A stretch of 64,000 nucleotides of DNA from assembly GCF_012489685.1 (NCBI RefSeq), contig NC_080046.1:65177984-65241983 (forward strand), given 5' to 3'. Below are positions 10,922 through 22,084 of this stretch, piece by piece (positions within the stretch are counted from its first letter, which is position 1; the number at the start of each line of letters is the position of its first letter). The translations under genes and the position numbers were made by a program. Origin of the DNA: Lotus japonicus. Its lineage: Eukaryota > Streptophyta > Magnoliopsida > Fabales > Fabaceae. The notes beneath the pieces were generated by a model. The model ran no database searches. It was given only the letters and a program-made list of their open reading frames with translations, and was not told the origin of the DNA.

Positions 10922-13900
10922 TCAACTGGGCTTGAAGAATTTCAATTTGAGTCCATTATTCACCATGCTCCAAATTCCCCCAATGGAGAAAGCCAAGCTA
11001 AAACCAACCCCCAACCAGCCTAGAATCCAGTTGAAATACCAATTGAAGCTGTATTTTGTTGGCTGTTTAATGAGAACCCACATGAAGCAAGGATATGCAA
11101 AAGTGACTGGAAGAGTGAGTCCTCCCAACAAACCAGCAAGACTTGAGAGGAAGGGAAGAGCCACTCCTATGAAGAAGGAGACAAATCCAAAGAAGACTCT
11201 AAAACCTGACCGGACCCATATCGAGCAGGGACGGTTTGTTCTGCTGGTGTATCCAGCTTCAAAACTGTCAAAAGCAGGCATTGAGTATATCTGGAAACTG
11301 CTCAAGCAGTTGAACACAACAAGAAGGAATGCTAAGGCCAGAATCCCTCTTGAGATGTCATGACTGTGAAATGCATATAAGGCAGTGAGAATCCCTCCAG
11401 GAGGCATCTGTAAGAAAATAGTGTCAAAGTTAAGGATCCAGCAATGATTAAAAAGGGTACATGCAGAGAAATTTGAATTCCATGCAGCAAAGGGAAATCC
11501 TAAATACACGCAGACAATAAATCTAAGTTGTTCAATCAAAACCAGATGGCTCAAATTTTGAGTTTATCTCTCGCGTTCAATCTTGATGAAAAACGAGTTT
11601 GTTGGAATCAAGTGTTGGAGTCAAGTCCCACATCGGAGAAGTCAAGGTGGGAGGGAGAGTTTATAAGAGATGTGACCCATAAACCTAATGCCTTAAGGTT
11701 TTGGGTTAAGATGTGGTGTCCAAGATCTCCTTGGTGTCTCCTCTCGGCCTTGACCCATGGGTCCTCGTCGTGTCTCTCCCCAACAAGTGGTATCAGAGCC
11801 GATGGTTCGTGGGACCATGACAGCTCCTTGTGTCGAAAGTCTTCCTAGCAGTGTGGCTAGGCGGCGAGTTCCGTTGGCAGCGAACGGCGGTGCAAGGTGG
11901 ATAGCTTCCGCAGACGAGAGGACCATGGGTGATACTGATGTGGTTGAGGGACTCACACTTGAGGGGGAGATTGTTGGAATCAAGTGTTAGAGTCAAGTCC
12001 CACATCGGAGAAGTCAAGGTAAGAGGGAGAGTTTATAAGGAGATGGACCCATAAACCTAATGCCTTAAGGTTTTGGGTTAAGATGTGGTGTCCAAGATCT
12101 CCTTGGTGTCTCCTCTCGGCCTTGACCCATGGGTCCTTGTCGTGTCTCTCCCCAACAAGTAGTATCAGAGCCGATGGTTCGTGGGACCATGACGGCTCCT
12201 TGTGTCGAAAGTCTTCCTAGCAGTGTGGCTAGGCGGCGAGTTCCGTTGGCAGCGAACGGCGGTGCAAGGTGGATAGCTTCCGCAGACGGGAGGACCATGG
12301 GCGATGTGGTTGAAGGACTCACACTTGAGGGGGAGATTGTTGGAATCAAGTGTTGGAGTCAAGTCCCACATCGGAGAAGTCAAGGTGGGAGGGAGAGTTT
12401 ATAAGAGATGTGACCCATAAACCTAATGCCTTAAGGTTTTGGGTTAAGATGTGGTGTCCAAGATCTCCTTGGTGTCTCCTCTCGGCCTTGACCCATGGGT
12501 CCTCGTCGTGTCTCTCCCCAACAGAGTTAGCCGATCTTTAATCAAAAGACTCAAATTCCTTAACTGTGTGAATTTAGAATTGCCTTATTGCGCGAACCCA
12601 AACCCAAAGGAACCTAAAAATACTAACTATAGTTTATATTATTAAACCAAATTCAATCTGCATATGTATATAGTCTCCAATAGTTGCACTTTCATATCAT
12701 TCAAAATCACATTTTGAGATCACTTACTTGGTTCCCATAGGCCCAAAATCCACCAATAGAAACAGGGAAGATGCACATTGCAATGAAGAAATAAGCAACC
12801 TTGGCTCCTTTCCACATTGGCACGCGGGCAGGGTGCTTAAAAGTTGATGGCATTGTGGCCTGAAGAAAACAATGTGCATATCTTGATTACTTAAAAAGAA
12901 AAGAAATAAATTCTAAGGTAAAAGAAAAACAATTTCTTGGCAACTCATGGTTACCTGAACTTCAAGGACCAAATTGTGGCCTCTGAAAGAAAAGGCTACA
13001 ATTCCAAGTGCATTCAATGCCAGAAACAAAGAAGAAGATGATGATTGCATAGACAGGGGTTCATAAGAGATAGAGGGTGGCCTTTGTTGGCTGACAGAGA
13101 GTACCCAGACCATGGTGGAGTAAGTGATGGCTGTAACAGCACCTATGAGTGAGATGCCTGCAATTGAATTGAGGTTTGGAAGCTGAGACAGGACAATTGC
13201 TAGAGAAGTGAAAACCAGGTACCACTCCACAGTGGTTAAAGGATTTGAGGTACATGTAGGACCACAAACTATTTGGAAGAACAGTTTCATGGTCTCCCCT
13301 CCAATAAGAATCAAAGCTGTAGCTGTTCCTGCTGACAAATAAACAGTTGGGAAGAGAGCTAGCCAAACTCCTAATCTTTCCCCTGCAAAAGAAGGTAGAA
13401 ACTCAGTGCATGTTTGGAAATATTTCTACAATTAATTCAAAAACCAGAATCAATTATGTCTAACTTAGTAACTTTTCAGTTAGTTTGAGTAAACATGTTC
13501 TTTGAGGATGGCATTACATCATAAACCTCAAGTTTTAAACCCATATATGAATCAATCAACTATATATGACATGTCTCAAAGCATGACTACATTGTCAATT
13601 AAGTAGCTTTTTATAAGAATGCTACATTAAGTAGCTAGAGAAAGTAAATGATGGCAAACAAACTTACCAAATGCTGCTTGTGCTAGCTCCACATATCTGT
13701 TGTACCTTTTACCTGGAACTGCTTCATGTAGCTGAACCAAAATCCATAAGGTGTAAAGTTGCCAAACATATGCTATGGTTAAGGAAATAATTCCCCAACT
13801 CCTGCAAAATATTTGGATAAAACATTTATAAGTTGTTGATGAAATATTTTCCACATGGGACTACTCCATACAAAATTTTACTAATAAGCTCAATTAGATA

Positions 13901-14958
13901 AACTCCGTTTTCTGTATTGTAAGGCATCTAGAGATAGAAACATAGTAAAAAAGGACTTGCATAAAAGGTTCTTCCTAAACAGTATTAGAAATTATGAGAA
14001 AAAGATGAAACCACTAACAGTTGGATGACCAACAAGAGGGACCCCTAAATAAATCTCCAAAAAAGAGAATAAGGACAGAATTAAAACTGCTGCCAATAGC
14101 AAGAAATAGTTGATTGAACAAGCCTTCCCACCCCATTCTTTCCATTCAAGCAATCAAATCTCAGATGAAACTTGATATCAGTAGAAGGGTTGCCCCACAT
14201 TTCAAAACCCCCCTCATATCATGTCTACTAAAAGGATATGATCGACAAGTAGGCAATTGTTTTTAGAAAATGAAAGTAAAGTTTCTGCCCATAGATAAAA
14301 GAGAAAAAGACAAAGAGAAGTACAAACTTGTGCCATTGCAAAAAAAAAAACATGGGATATTTGTTCATGTTGAAAATGAATGAATAAACTTTAGTTCCAC
14401 CGAATGAACGATTCATTCATGCAAATTTCACGCTCCAAATGTATGGCCCTAGGTGTGAGGGTGTGTGTTAAGGTCTCAGTTGGCTAAAGTTATGGTCAAA
14501 TAAATCCTTATAAAGAGTGGAGTAAGTCTCACAAAGATATGCAATATGTAAAATGCTCTGAAGATGAAAACATACCAGCCAAGATAAGCAAAAGCAACAG
14601 GCAAAAGGAGGGCCTGGAAGCCAATCCCAGCATTGAGGTTGTGAAACGCAGAGTAGTGAGCATTTCCATTGCGAGATTCAGTGATGGGGAGCCATGCATC
14701 TTGAGGGTTGAGCTTAGTGAGGTGACCAACCTCCTCCAAGTAGCCCTTCATGTTGACGAGCACTCTCTTCATTGGGGTTCCTATTGGACTCAGAAACCTT
14801 GGTGATATGAACGAGGTTGGTGTCCATGCATTTGAAGATTTTGCTTCCTTTGATGGTGGTCTCGGTGACCTCTGCCCCGACGGTGTCAGAATCTCTGGTG
14901 TTGACACTCTTGGTGTTGCTGGTATAGATATCAGCTCTGTCTCTGGTCTCTCCTCCAT
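10922..14958 (-). CDS. LHT8: Lysine histidine transporter-like 8 (AAAP family amino-acid permease)
   Basis: Five exons: 14576-14958, 13668-13801, 12955-13382, 12728-12859 and 10922-11407. Sum 1563 nt, 520 aa, all phases consistent. The soluble N-terminus (~1-100) has the TPRVSTPEILTPSGQRSPRP segment typical of the LHT8/AATL1 type. The permease domain starts with the AFHNLNAGIGFQALLLP motif, followed by SWGIISLTIAYVWQLYTLW, the LVFTSLAIVLSQLPNLNSIA and FSFRGHNLVLEVQ regions, and a C-terminal group of helices ending in KFFKPS; about ten membrane segments in all. It should be a proton-coupled amino-acid importer at the plasma membrane; the substrate is not deducible. The start is ATG at 14958; the TTG just upstream is not used. 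Intron 4 (11408-12727) carries a TRIM retrotransposon on the opposite strand; splice sites are intact, so the gene probably works. Confidence 0.9.
11600..11785 (+). repeat. TRIM LTR 1
   Basis: 186 bp, TGTTGG...CCAACA. By eye identical to LTR 3. Confidence 0.9.
11972..12157 (+). repeat. TRIM LTR 2 (middle, diverged)
   Basis: 186 bp. Differs from LTRs 1 and 3 at several positions: GTTAGAG for GTTGGAG, GGTAAGAGG for GGTGGGAGG, TAAGGAGATGGACC for TAAGAGATGTGACC, and CCTTGTCG for CCTCGTCG. Confidence 0.9.
12338..12523 (+). repeat. TRIM LTR 3
   Basis: 186 bp, followed directly by the GAGTT target duplication at 12524-12528. Confidence 0.9.
13396..13510. repeat. Dispersed repeat fragment in transporter intron 2
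   Basis: Begins aaactcagtgcatgtttgga and continues with a CTACAATTAATTCA...AGAATCAATT segment. The same opening occurs at 15005-15080 just upstream of the same gene. Both look like truncated copies of a MITE-type repeat. Confidence 0.4.
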
Positions 14959-15881
14959 CAAATGAGTCCAACAAAAGTAACCTGGCCCAACCGAGAAAAA
15001 TCAAAAACTCAGTGCATGTTTGGAAACTCTTCTACAATACAATTGATTCAGAAGTTAGAATCAATTCTGTAAATAAGCTTCTCTGAGTAGCTTCTTTATT
15101 CAGATTTGATTCAGATTTGATTATAATAAAGGGTAACTGATCCAAGTATCCTATTAATTGTTAACTAACTTGTCATAGAAAACAAATTAGTTGTGGTAAA
15201 GCAAAATTCACCCCTACAAGATTAATCTACAATAACCAGAAACCAGAAATGTCCACAGTTGTTAACAAAAGCTTCCCTAAATGTCATGAAACAGAACAAG
15301 TAAATGTATCTGAAACATATGCTTAACAACAAGACAACCAAGACAGAATTTTCTGAGCTCATCCCCTGTTTACTCTTATTGGGGATAAAAGCATAATGGT
15401 GAAAAATCAAGTTAGAAATCAAACCTTCTTTAGCAAAGTATAACAAAAAAAAATAACACTTGGAAAAGAATTTGTGAATTTACAAAGTAAGTGACATGCA
15501 TAAAAGCCATTTGAAAATATGCTTAAATAGTTAAACGGGGGGATTCTGTAAATTCTATACTATATACACCTAAATGCTTGGTTTGAGATCCTAATTAAAG
15601 AGACTATAATGAATGCAACATGATATAAACAGACATACCATACCAGTGTTTGCCAGAAATAAGAACAAATAAAGCATGCAACAAGACCATGAAAGCAAAT
15701 ACCTTGATATAAACCCAGCAAAGTTAGCTTGGAAAGAGAGCAGAGAAGAGCTAAGTTCAAAGTTCAAAGAGATTGAGTTCTTCTTCTTCCCACGATAGAA
15801 AAGCGACTTTTTATGATTTTTGCTATTATCTTTGGAACTCGGTGTAGATGCTGTATCCCTGTGTGACTGACCAAGTGTGGC
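14959..15881 (-). other. Likely 5' UTR, leader intron and core promoter of the transporter
   Basis: On the minus strand a TATATAG box sits at 15882-15888. A donor-like TCAAG|GTATTTG occurs near 15702 and an acceptor-like GGGCCAG|GTTAC near 14981, just before the ATG. A leader exon with a ~0.7-kb intron is plausible; transcripts would be needed to confirm. A dispersed-repeat fragment (15005-15080) lies in it. Confidence 0.45.
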
Positions 15882-15888
15882 TATATAC
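15882..15888 (-). promoter_or_regulatory. LHT8: TATA box of the transporter gene
   Basis: Minus-strand TATATAG, ~180 bp before the proposed leader donor. Confidence 0.45.
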
Positions 15889-16446
15889 ATTAATTAAATG
15901 TAGCTGGTACGAGAAACCATGATGGTTCATGACTTTGTTTACTTACTTTGAGGAAAAAGAAGTTAAAAATGCGCATCCACTGTCTCTCACTTCATTGCTT
16001 TGAGAGCATTTCTGCTGCAACACACAGCACAGGCATGCACAGTGAGTGTTGGTGGGTCTCTTTCTTGGGGACACACACCAAAGTAGCCGAAAGGAAAGCG
16101 TGGGAGAAGCATTGTGACCGTTGATGATTGAGTTGGTGGGCCACAGGGAAATATTCAACGGTGGTGATTGGGTTTGATGTTAAGTTGATAGGTCAAGATC
16201 AAAATCTTAATCAATCAATGGTTAAATGAAGTGGGACATATAGATCATGATTTAGGTTTAGAGCAAATGTTTCATCTCTCATTAATGCATTCTACTAAGT
16301 ACCAAACCTAAAATTGTACTCAAATTGTACTAGTCCTATTTTGGTTTGGAAATATAATTATTGTGAGAAGAAAATGACAAAAATGACATTTTCTTTTATA
16401 TATGTTTATTATTTATGTAATCAAATTAAGTAAAATTTTGTTTCCG

Positions 16447-16592
16447 TATGATAGCTTAAGTGGTAGGAGTTGGGGGGACATATGAGTTGGATAGGGGGAG
16501 GTTCAGGCTCCCCGTAAGATAGCTAAGTGATAGGAGCTGGAGAACATATGAATCGAGCGCAATTTATCTTTTCGATGTAAAAAAAAAAATTA
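16447..16592 (+). mobile_element. Degenerate SINE with two tRNA-like heads
   Basis: A-box-like GATAGCTTAAGTGGTAGGAG at ~16450 is followed by GGGGACATATGAGTTGG and GGAGGTTCAGGCTCCCC. The first module then repeats in shorter form (GATAGCTAAGTGATAGGAG at ~16517, then ACATATGAATCG) and the element ends in about ten A. The same head as the SINE at 39131-39281, so this appears to be a head-to-tail dimer of that family. Confidence 0.5.
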
Positions 16593-17726
16593 TATTTCCT
16601 ACCCATCATTTCTATCTCTACCCAAACAAACCTTTTTTTTAAACGTGGAAAAAAATTAGAAAATTAATCAAGATTCATCAATTATACTTTTAAAAGGAAA
16701 ATTAAGGAGTTCAGTAAGAGAGATATAAATATATTAGAAATTCAGGTGAGACTTGAGAGTGAGATTGCGCTAGCAATGAGTAGTGGAGTACAGTACTCCT
16801 GCATGCCTAATTTCAATTTTCAGTCTCAATCTCTGACTTTCAACAAGCCAACATCAAATAAAACAGTGGGGTTGACAGTTGTAGCGACGATAATAAATTA
16901 AAGAAGTAGTAGTAAATTGTTATTAAACCTTGGAAAAGTAGGAGTGAGACCGTAAAAACATGGGAAGCCACCTTCCACGTGCCAACCCTGCTATAAGTAA
17001 ATTCATGTTGACCACTTCTCCTTAACATAATTTTGTTTGCATGATAACATTACATTATTACATACATTATGGTGTCGCTTCATTTTAAATTATTTCCTTA
17101 AGCATGAAACTGATTTCATCATATGTTTGGTCCTTCTCATTCTAACCGTTATAGCATTTCACATATCCAAATTTTTATTGAAAGACTAGGGTGTACGATT
17201 TAAAAATTGTTCTATCGGTGGAACTATGATCAAAGATCATTAAATATTTCAACTTGGTCATGGACTTGGTCACGCTCTAACACCTTCCCCTACTGTTGCA
17301 GATATCACAACCGCTATTCTCGTTGTTGTAGCTCAAAATGATTAAGAAAGCATCAACAATGAAAACGGCGATGTCTCGAAAGCTCGTGAACTAGTATGAC
17401 TAATGGCCAAGATGATTTCCCTCAACATGTCGGCTGATGGGGGAGATGAGGGAGGGATGGACTAAATTGAAGGGTGAAACTTCATAAGAGGCTCATAAAG
17501 TCTCATAGGATGTCAAGTGCTCAAATGTCACTTAAGTAGCCCATTAGCATATCCGTTAACTTTTACTAACGTTTTTGTGTGGTGGTCTAACGTAATTGAA
17601 TTTTACACTTTGAGATCAATTTGTGAGCACCATGAATTTTCAAGGAGGAATTCAACTATTTACTCTCATTTTTTATGCCCAACATATATACACATATATA
17701 CTTTACGAGAGCAGATTCTTTCATTG

Positions 17727-17870
17727 GATGCTGGGGTAGCCTAGTTGCTAATGCCTTGTTCTCATCCCTGAGTGCCCTGATTAGGAGTTGAATATTGGTC
17801 CTAGCTAATTGCTTGTTTGATTATTGTATGGACATTGGTATTGCCCTTTTGCAATAAAAATACAGAAAAT
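17727..17870 (+). mobile_element. tRNA-derived SINE
   Basis: GGGGTAGCCTAGTTGCTAATG matches a Pol III A box. GGAGTTGAATATTGGTCC ~45 bp later is a decayed B box. It ends in TTGCCCTTTTGCAATAAAAATACAG. No clear target duplication. Confidence 0.55.
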
Positions 17871-18105
17871 TAAATCAATTTTCTTCAAATTGTACTCTAT
17901 ATATTAATAAAAATCAACTTTGAAAAGTCAGGACAATCTAAAATCAGGTTTTTCAAATGCTCACCTAATCACACACTATGGTTACAAACAAATTAAATTT
18001 TACAAGTGACTTTGTCAGGTCTATGCATTCATGTTGTCTAGACCCTATGGTTATTCACAAATTTAAGCACTTAATTTGTGTAAGTCTACGTCTTGGTGGG
18101 TCAGC

Positions 18106-20262
18106 TTAAGTTGCTGTTGCAAATCCTTCTTCATGGTCATCACCAAACACCTGGTTCAGAATCATGGCCAATCTAATTCCACCCTGAGCAATTCGTTTCA
18201 TCACAAATGGCATCCTTGAGTCAAAGTATTCATCTGTAAAAGGATCACAGGTGCAAAGTCGTACTTAAACAAAATCATGAATGAATTATTTAGATAGATA
18301 AGGAAAAAAAACTAATTGTATTAGTTCTGTTCTTAACAGAGAAGCTTACTAATTACTGGTTGAGTTTATGGTTGGTCACAATTTTCTTACCTGATAAAGT
18401 CATTCCAGATTGAACTCCTTCATAACCCCATTTGCAAGCTACTTGTATGCTCTCTTTTGCCCAACTATATGATTTCAAAATAAGCGTATCCAATGTGAGG
18501 AATCTATGCATAAGCAGTAACAACAAGAGGCAAGAAAATGTGAAGAGCTTACTTATTTACACAGTGAGAGAGATCATTACAATGTTCCCAAGAGGTAACA
18601 TCATCAGCCCACATTCCCTGCATAGAAGAAATAAGGTATTTAGCATTTTGGATCAACTTACATTTTCTCATAATCAATCCTGGCGATTCATCTAAACTTC
18701 TTCCCAAAATTGAGTTTGACTTTACAATCAATTATAGAACGAATTCCATGAAAATTGTTGATTATATTTGGAATATTAAAAGAATCAATGAGTTTAATAA
18801 AAGCTAGATGGTTGAGAGACAAATTTGGTCTTACATCAGTGATGTTCCTCTCAATGTCTTGGAGGAGGAGACTCACATCCTTGTCATAATAGTCTGATAG
18901 TGCTGTGAGAATAATTTCTCTGTCCCACACCTAATGATGCACCAAAACAAGATAAGTGGTCAAATAAAGAAAATGGTTTTCTAATAATTATGGAGTTGAA
19001 AATTTGTATCCACTCTAGCAATATACTTGCCTAGCTAAAAGTGGTCTTTTGTATATTAATTAAATTAAATTGTCTTCTATTTAGATTTTGTTTTGAAATA
19101 CAGAAAGATGGAGCAGCTTACATGATGCAGATTAGATTTGTGCCTAAACCAGCGCAGGTTTATTGTGTTTCCTCCTTCATCAGTGGTGAATCCAACATGC
19201 ATAGGCTGAAAAAAACAGAGTCCACAAAAGTTTTAGTCTAAGTGGATGGTAAGAAGCTACAGAATATAGCACTTTTGAAGAGTTTATCACAAACCTGGTG
19301 TACATCTCCCATGAAGTGTGACAAGAACAACAACGCCTCAGTCATATTATCTGAAAGATCAGAAAATGAATGAATGAAGCCAAATTACTAAGAAGAAATT
19401 GAAAATTTTAATCAAGAGCTTATGTTAGAAAAACTTGATTCCCTTACATCTACGATCAGATGTCCCTTCTTTGTAATGTGAAAGCTGAGAAGTGAAATTT
19501 TTTATAGCTCCTGCAACACACATATCCTTCACGCCTTTTGGATCATGGCAGTCTCCTGTTGTAAGAACAAGAATTTCATGCATTAGTATCTTAAGCCAAC
19601 AGTAACGTTGCTGCCATGTGACTTTGCGGTCATATGTTCGAGCTGTGGAATCAACTTCTTGGAAAAATCCAAGGTAGACTGCCTACTCGAGCGTAGGAGG
19701 AGTTTTATAGCGCAAAGGTTTTGCTCTTTGAGTATTTTGAGCCTTGAGGAGCACATGACAAAATAACCATATGATATAAACATATACTTACTTGAATAAT
19801 CAAAAGTACAAGCATCATCAGGGGTGTCAATGAAATGAAGTGGACTTGTCCATCTATATTTGTACCAGTGCCTTATTTGGTCGGGCCATGTGCAAAGTGC
19901 TGATAAGTTACCTTTCACATTAGGAGGTAGCAAATGGGAAATTGCTTCAGATGCCTCAGGCTTCAAAAATGCCTATCATTCAAACAATTAAGTTCCAATT
20001 ACTTTCCTATAATTAAAATCTCAATTCACTTGCTTTTCAGTTTCTCTAAATTAAGTAAGAACACTTACATCAATCCAAATATATATTCAATTGTGTTTAT
20101 TGCTTGAGGATTGGGATTGAACTTTACCTGTGCGATTAGGCATGTCATCTCATGACCCTCTTTGCTCCAGGCATTGGCACCAGGTATTGTGATGAAAGCA
20201 CCTGAGAGCAACAAAAATAATCCAAATGGAAGAGACACCAACAAATCTCCAAGCCTAACCAT
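18106..20262 (-). pseudogene. S1/P1-type bifunctional nuclease (endonuclease), frameshifted in exon 3
   Basis: Nine exons: 20128-20262, 19792-19972, 19448-19556, 19295-19350, 19122-19205, 18835-18930, 18553-18617, 18391-18464 and 18106-18233. All introns are GT-AG. Product family: zinc-dependent single-strand DNA/RNA endonuclease secreted or vacuolar, used in senescence and cell death. A signal peptide (1-31) ends at NA|WSKEGH, so Trp32 would be the mature N-terminus that binds zinc. Other metal ligands are visible: DQIRHW, LHFIDTP, HFMGDVHQPMH and HHVWD. The exons sum to 928 nt, one more than a multiple of three. The extra base is in a run of seven T (plus strand, 19498-19504) where six would keep AGAIKNFTSQL in frame; as written the frame stops within ~20 codons. 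Everything else is intact (308 aa if repaired), so this is either a very recent null allele or a sequencing error. Confidence 0.88.
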
Positions 20263-20331
20263 CTTCTAACTAGATTATAATTTTTCTGATTACTTCATCT
20301 GTTTTGTTTCCTTTTGGAAGGTACATTACAG

Positions 20332-20339
20332 ATATATAG
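20332..20339 (-). promoter_or_regulatory. TATA box of the nuclease gene
   Basis: Minus-strand TATATAT element ~70 bp upstream of the ATG at 20262. Confidence 0.55.
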
Positions 20340-20670
20340 GGCTTTAATTTTAAGATTAGCTTGAAGGAACACGTTACTGGGTTTTCATTGAGTACAAGAT
20401 TGACATACTACGTATTTATTTAATGAAGCATGGTCGAATAATTGACCTTAACTTCAAGGGAAGATGGCATATTCTGGTATATACAAGACATGATGCACTG
20501 GAGCCATGTGAAACTATAACTCAAGATTTTATTGTTGAAAGTGTTGAGTAAAGCTAGGTCAAAATGATTTGTTTCTGTGAATTGAAGTTCTTTGCTTATA
20601 CGTTAGTGGTCTCCCCACCCTCACATAAACCGTGTTGCTGCTTAAACCATACAGAAGTAGGAGAGAACAA
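20340..20670. other. Nuclease upstream region
   Basis: No gene seen. Ends at the target duplication of the hAT element. Confidence 0.45.
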
Positions 20671-20678
20671 TAAGCAAC

Positions 20679-21222
20679 TAGGGAAGATAAAACGGGTTGG
20701 ACTTCAAGGGCCATACCACCAGAACAGGCGGGTTGGGTTTCCAACCCACAACCCGTTTTGGCTCATCCTGCCTAGCCCATACGTAATAATATATTTTACA
20801 ATATTATTTTTATTATTATTTTTTAAAGCTATTTTAGGTGGATCCAAAGGGTACTGGTCGCAGAGGTAAAAAATAGTTGTTTGAACCTCTAGGTCGAAAG
20901 TTCAATTACTAGGAGTTGCATTTTTTAAAATGTCTTTGACCCGCAATACATCAAGATTGAATTGCGAGATCAATTTAACACACTTAAAAAAGTTATTTCA
21001 GGTAGGTTAATTGCTAAACTGTCAGCTGCGGTGCATCAACCCGCTCATTTCTAATGTAATAACTTACAATTTATTTTTGGTAGACCAACCTGTCAACCTA
21101 CCGTTAAACAATGCAGTGTCTATAATCCAATCCACTTCTAAAATGCGGGGCAGGACAAATTGGCCTGCTTTAGGTGGGTTGACAGCACGGCGAGCGGGTT
21201 CGCCAGTTTTGCCTCATCCCTA
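20679..21222. mobile_element. Non-autonomous hAT element with a SINE inside
   Basis: Ends TAGGGAAGATAAAAC (left) and GTTTTGCCTCATCCCTA (right) form an imperfect terminal inverted repeat starting TAGGGA. Subterminal regions carry repeated GGGTTGG / CCAACCC and GCGGGT motifs typical of hAT ends. A perfect 8-bp duplication TAAGCAAC lies at 20671-20678 and 21223-21230. It has no transposase. A 152-bp SINE-like copy (20842-20993) is inserted in its interior, so the hAT is the older of the two. Confidence 0.88.
20842..20993 (+). mobile_element. SINE-like repeat, copy 2, nested in the hAT
   Basis: Homologous to 477-609. Flanked by imperfect direct repeats TATTTTAGGTGG (20830-20841) and TATTTCAGGTAG (20994-21005). 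Ends in ACACTTAAAAAAGT. Confidence 0.65.
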
Positions 21223-21484
21223 TAAGCAACTATCATAGTTTACAAAGTTAATTTTGAATTGAAAATCTGGCATATAATCCATAAATTAAAATTAAATTCT
21301 ACACATGCAATTACGAATTTTATCCCCTCAAAACCAACAAGGTATTGGTTTATGGTAGGTAAGTTATATCCCTACAAGGGTAATGTTACAAGATCGAACT
21401 CTGGAAAAATTATTTATCGGAAGGAACTACCACATATCTCGACTCGAACAAGGATGAATTTTATCCCCGGGTCCTCAACAATTT

Positions 21485-21604
21485 GGCCCAATTTTAACAA
21501 CCTCAAAAGCCCAACTTCTAAACCCTATTCAGGAACACGAAAAGAAGCCCGTAAGCCCAGTTCAAAACTGAATAAAAACCCAACGAGAATTGCAGAAACC
21601 CTAG
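21485..21604 (+). promoter_or_regulatory. RPL26: Ribosomal-protein promoter: site II and telo-box motifs
   Basis: GGCCCA (21485-21490), AGCCCA (21508-21513) and further AGCCC motifs, with AAACCCTA telo boxes at 21520-21527 and again near 21597. This combination is usual in plant ribosomal-protein and other growth-linked promoters. No TATA box is evident, which also fits that class. Confidence 0.6.
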
Positions 21605-21643
21605 CCTGGTTGCAGCGGCAGCAGAAGAGCCAAGAAGAAGAAG

Positions 21644-22084
21644 ATGAAGTTCAACCCCAGAGTCTCCAGCAGCAGGCGAAAGAGCCGCAAGGCTCATTTC
21701 ACCGCCCCATCGAGCGTCCGCCGCGTCCTCATGAGCGCGCCGCTCTCCGCCGACCTGCGCTCGAAGTACAACGTGCGCTCAGTTCCGGTGAGGAAGGAGG
21801 ACGAGGTCCAGGTGGTGCGTGGAACCTACAAGGGAAGAGAAGGGAAGGTGACTCAGGTGTACAGGCGCAAATGGGTGATCCACATCGAGCGCATCACTCG
21901 TGAGAAGGTGAACGGCTCCACTGTCAACGTTGGTATCCATCCTTCCAAGGTGGTGGTCACCAAGCTCAGGCTCGATAAGGATCGCAAGGCGCTTCTCGAC
22001 CGCAAGGCTAAGGGACGTGCCGCTGCTGATAAGGAGAAGGGTACCAAGTTTGCTCCTGAGGATATCATGCAAACTGTTGATTAG
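21644..22084 (+). CDS. RPL26: 60S ribosomal protein L26 (uL24)
   Basis: Uninterrupted 146-aa protein, [20 protein letters not shown] to MQTVD, full length for plant L26. It has a basic N-terminus, a KOW motif region ([20 protein letters not shown], ~55-75) and a basic C-terminal helix. It binds 23S-like rRNA near the polypeptide exit tunnel of the cytosolic large subunit. The coding sequence has clearly higher GC than its surroundings. Lack of a coding intron is normal for this gene in plants. It lies 421 bp downstream of the hAT insertion, whose arrival did not reach the site II/telo-box promoter. Confidence 0.97.
   Translation: MKFNPRVSSSRRKSRKAHFTAPSSVRRVLMSAPLSADLRSKYNVRSVPVRKEDEVQVVRGTYKGREGKVTQVYRRKWVIHIERITREKVNGSTVNVGIHPSKVVVTKLRLDKDRKALLDRKAKGRAAADKEKGTKFAPEDIMQTVD

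Larger units (their letters stand above)
11600..12523 (+). mobile_element. Three-LTR TRIM retrotransposon in the transporter intron
   Basis: Structure LTR-internal-LTR-internal-LTR, 924 bp. The LTRs (186 bp each) begin TGTTGG and end CCAACA. Each internal unit opens with a primer-binding site for initiator tRNA-Met (TGGTATCAGAGCC at 11788-11800; changed to TAGTATCAGAGCC in the second unit) and closes with a polypurine tract (GAGGGGGAGA at 11961-11970 and again before the third LTR). No gag or pol coding. The 5-bp direct repeat GAGTT flanks the whole array at 11595-11599 and 12524-12528, so all three LTRs came in as one insertion. Outer LTRs look identical by eye; the middle one differs at several sites. 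Confidence 0.92.
15889..18105. other. Intergenic with two SINE-like repeats
   Basis: Upstream DNA of the transporter, then AT-rich sequence with SINE-like repeats at 16447-16592 and 17727-17870 and the likely 3' UTR of the nuclease gene at the end. No other gene seen. Confidence 0.5.

Noticed and set aside
11528..12645. Several open frames on both strands over the TRIM array
   Set aside because: They repeat with the 372-bp LTR/internal unit and cross LTR ends, primer-binding sites and polypurine tracts. TRIMs do not code for protein.
21259..21903. Long frame overlapping RPL26
   Set aside because: It runs through the RPL26 promoter and leader in another frame; the start region shows no coding pattern and the RPL26 frame is unmistakable.
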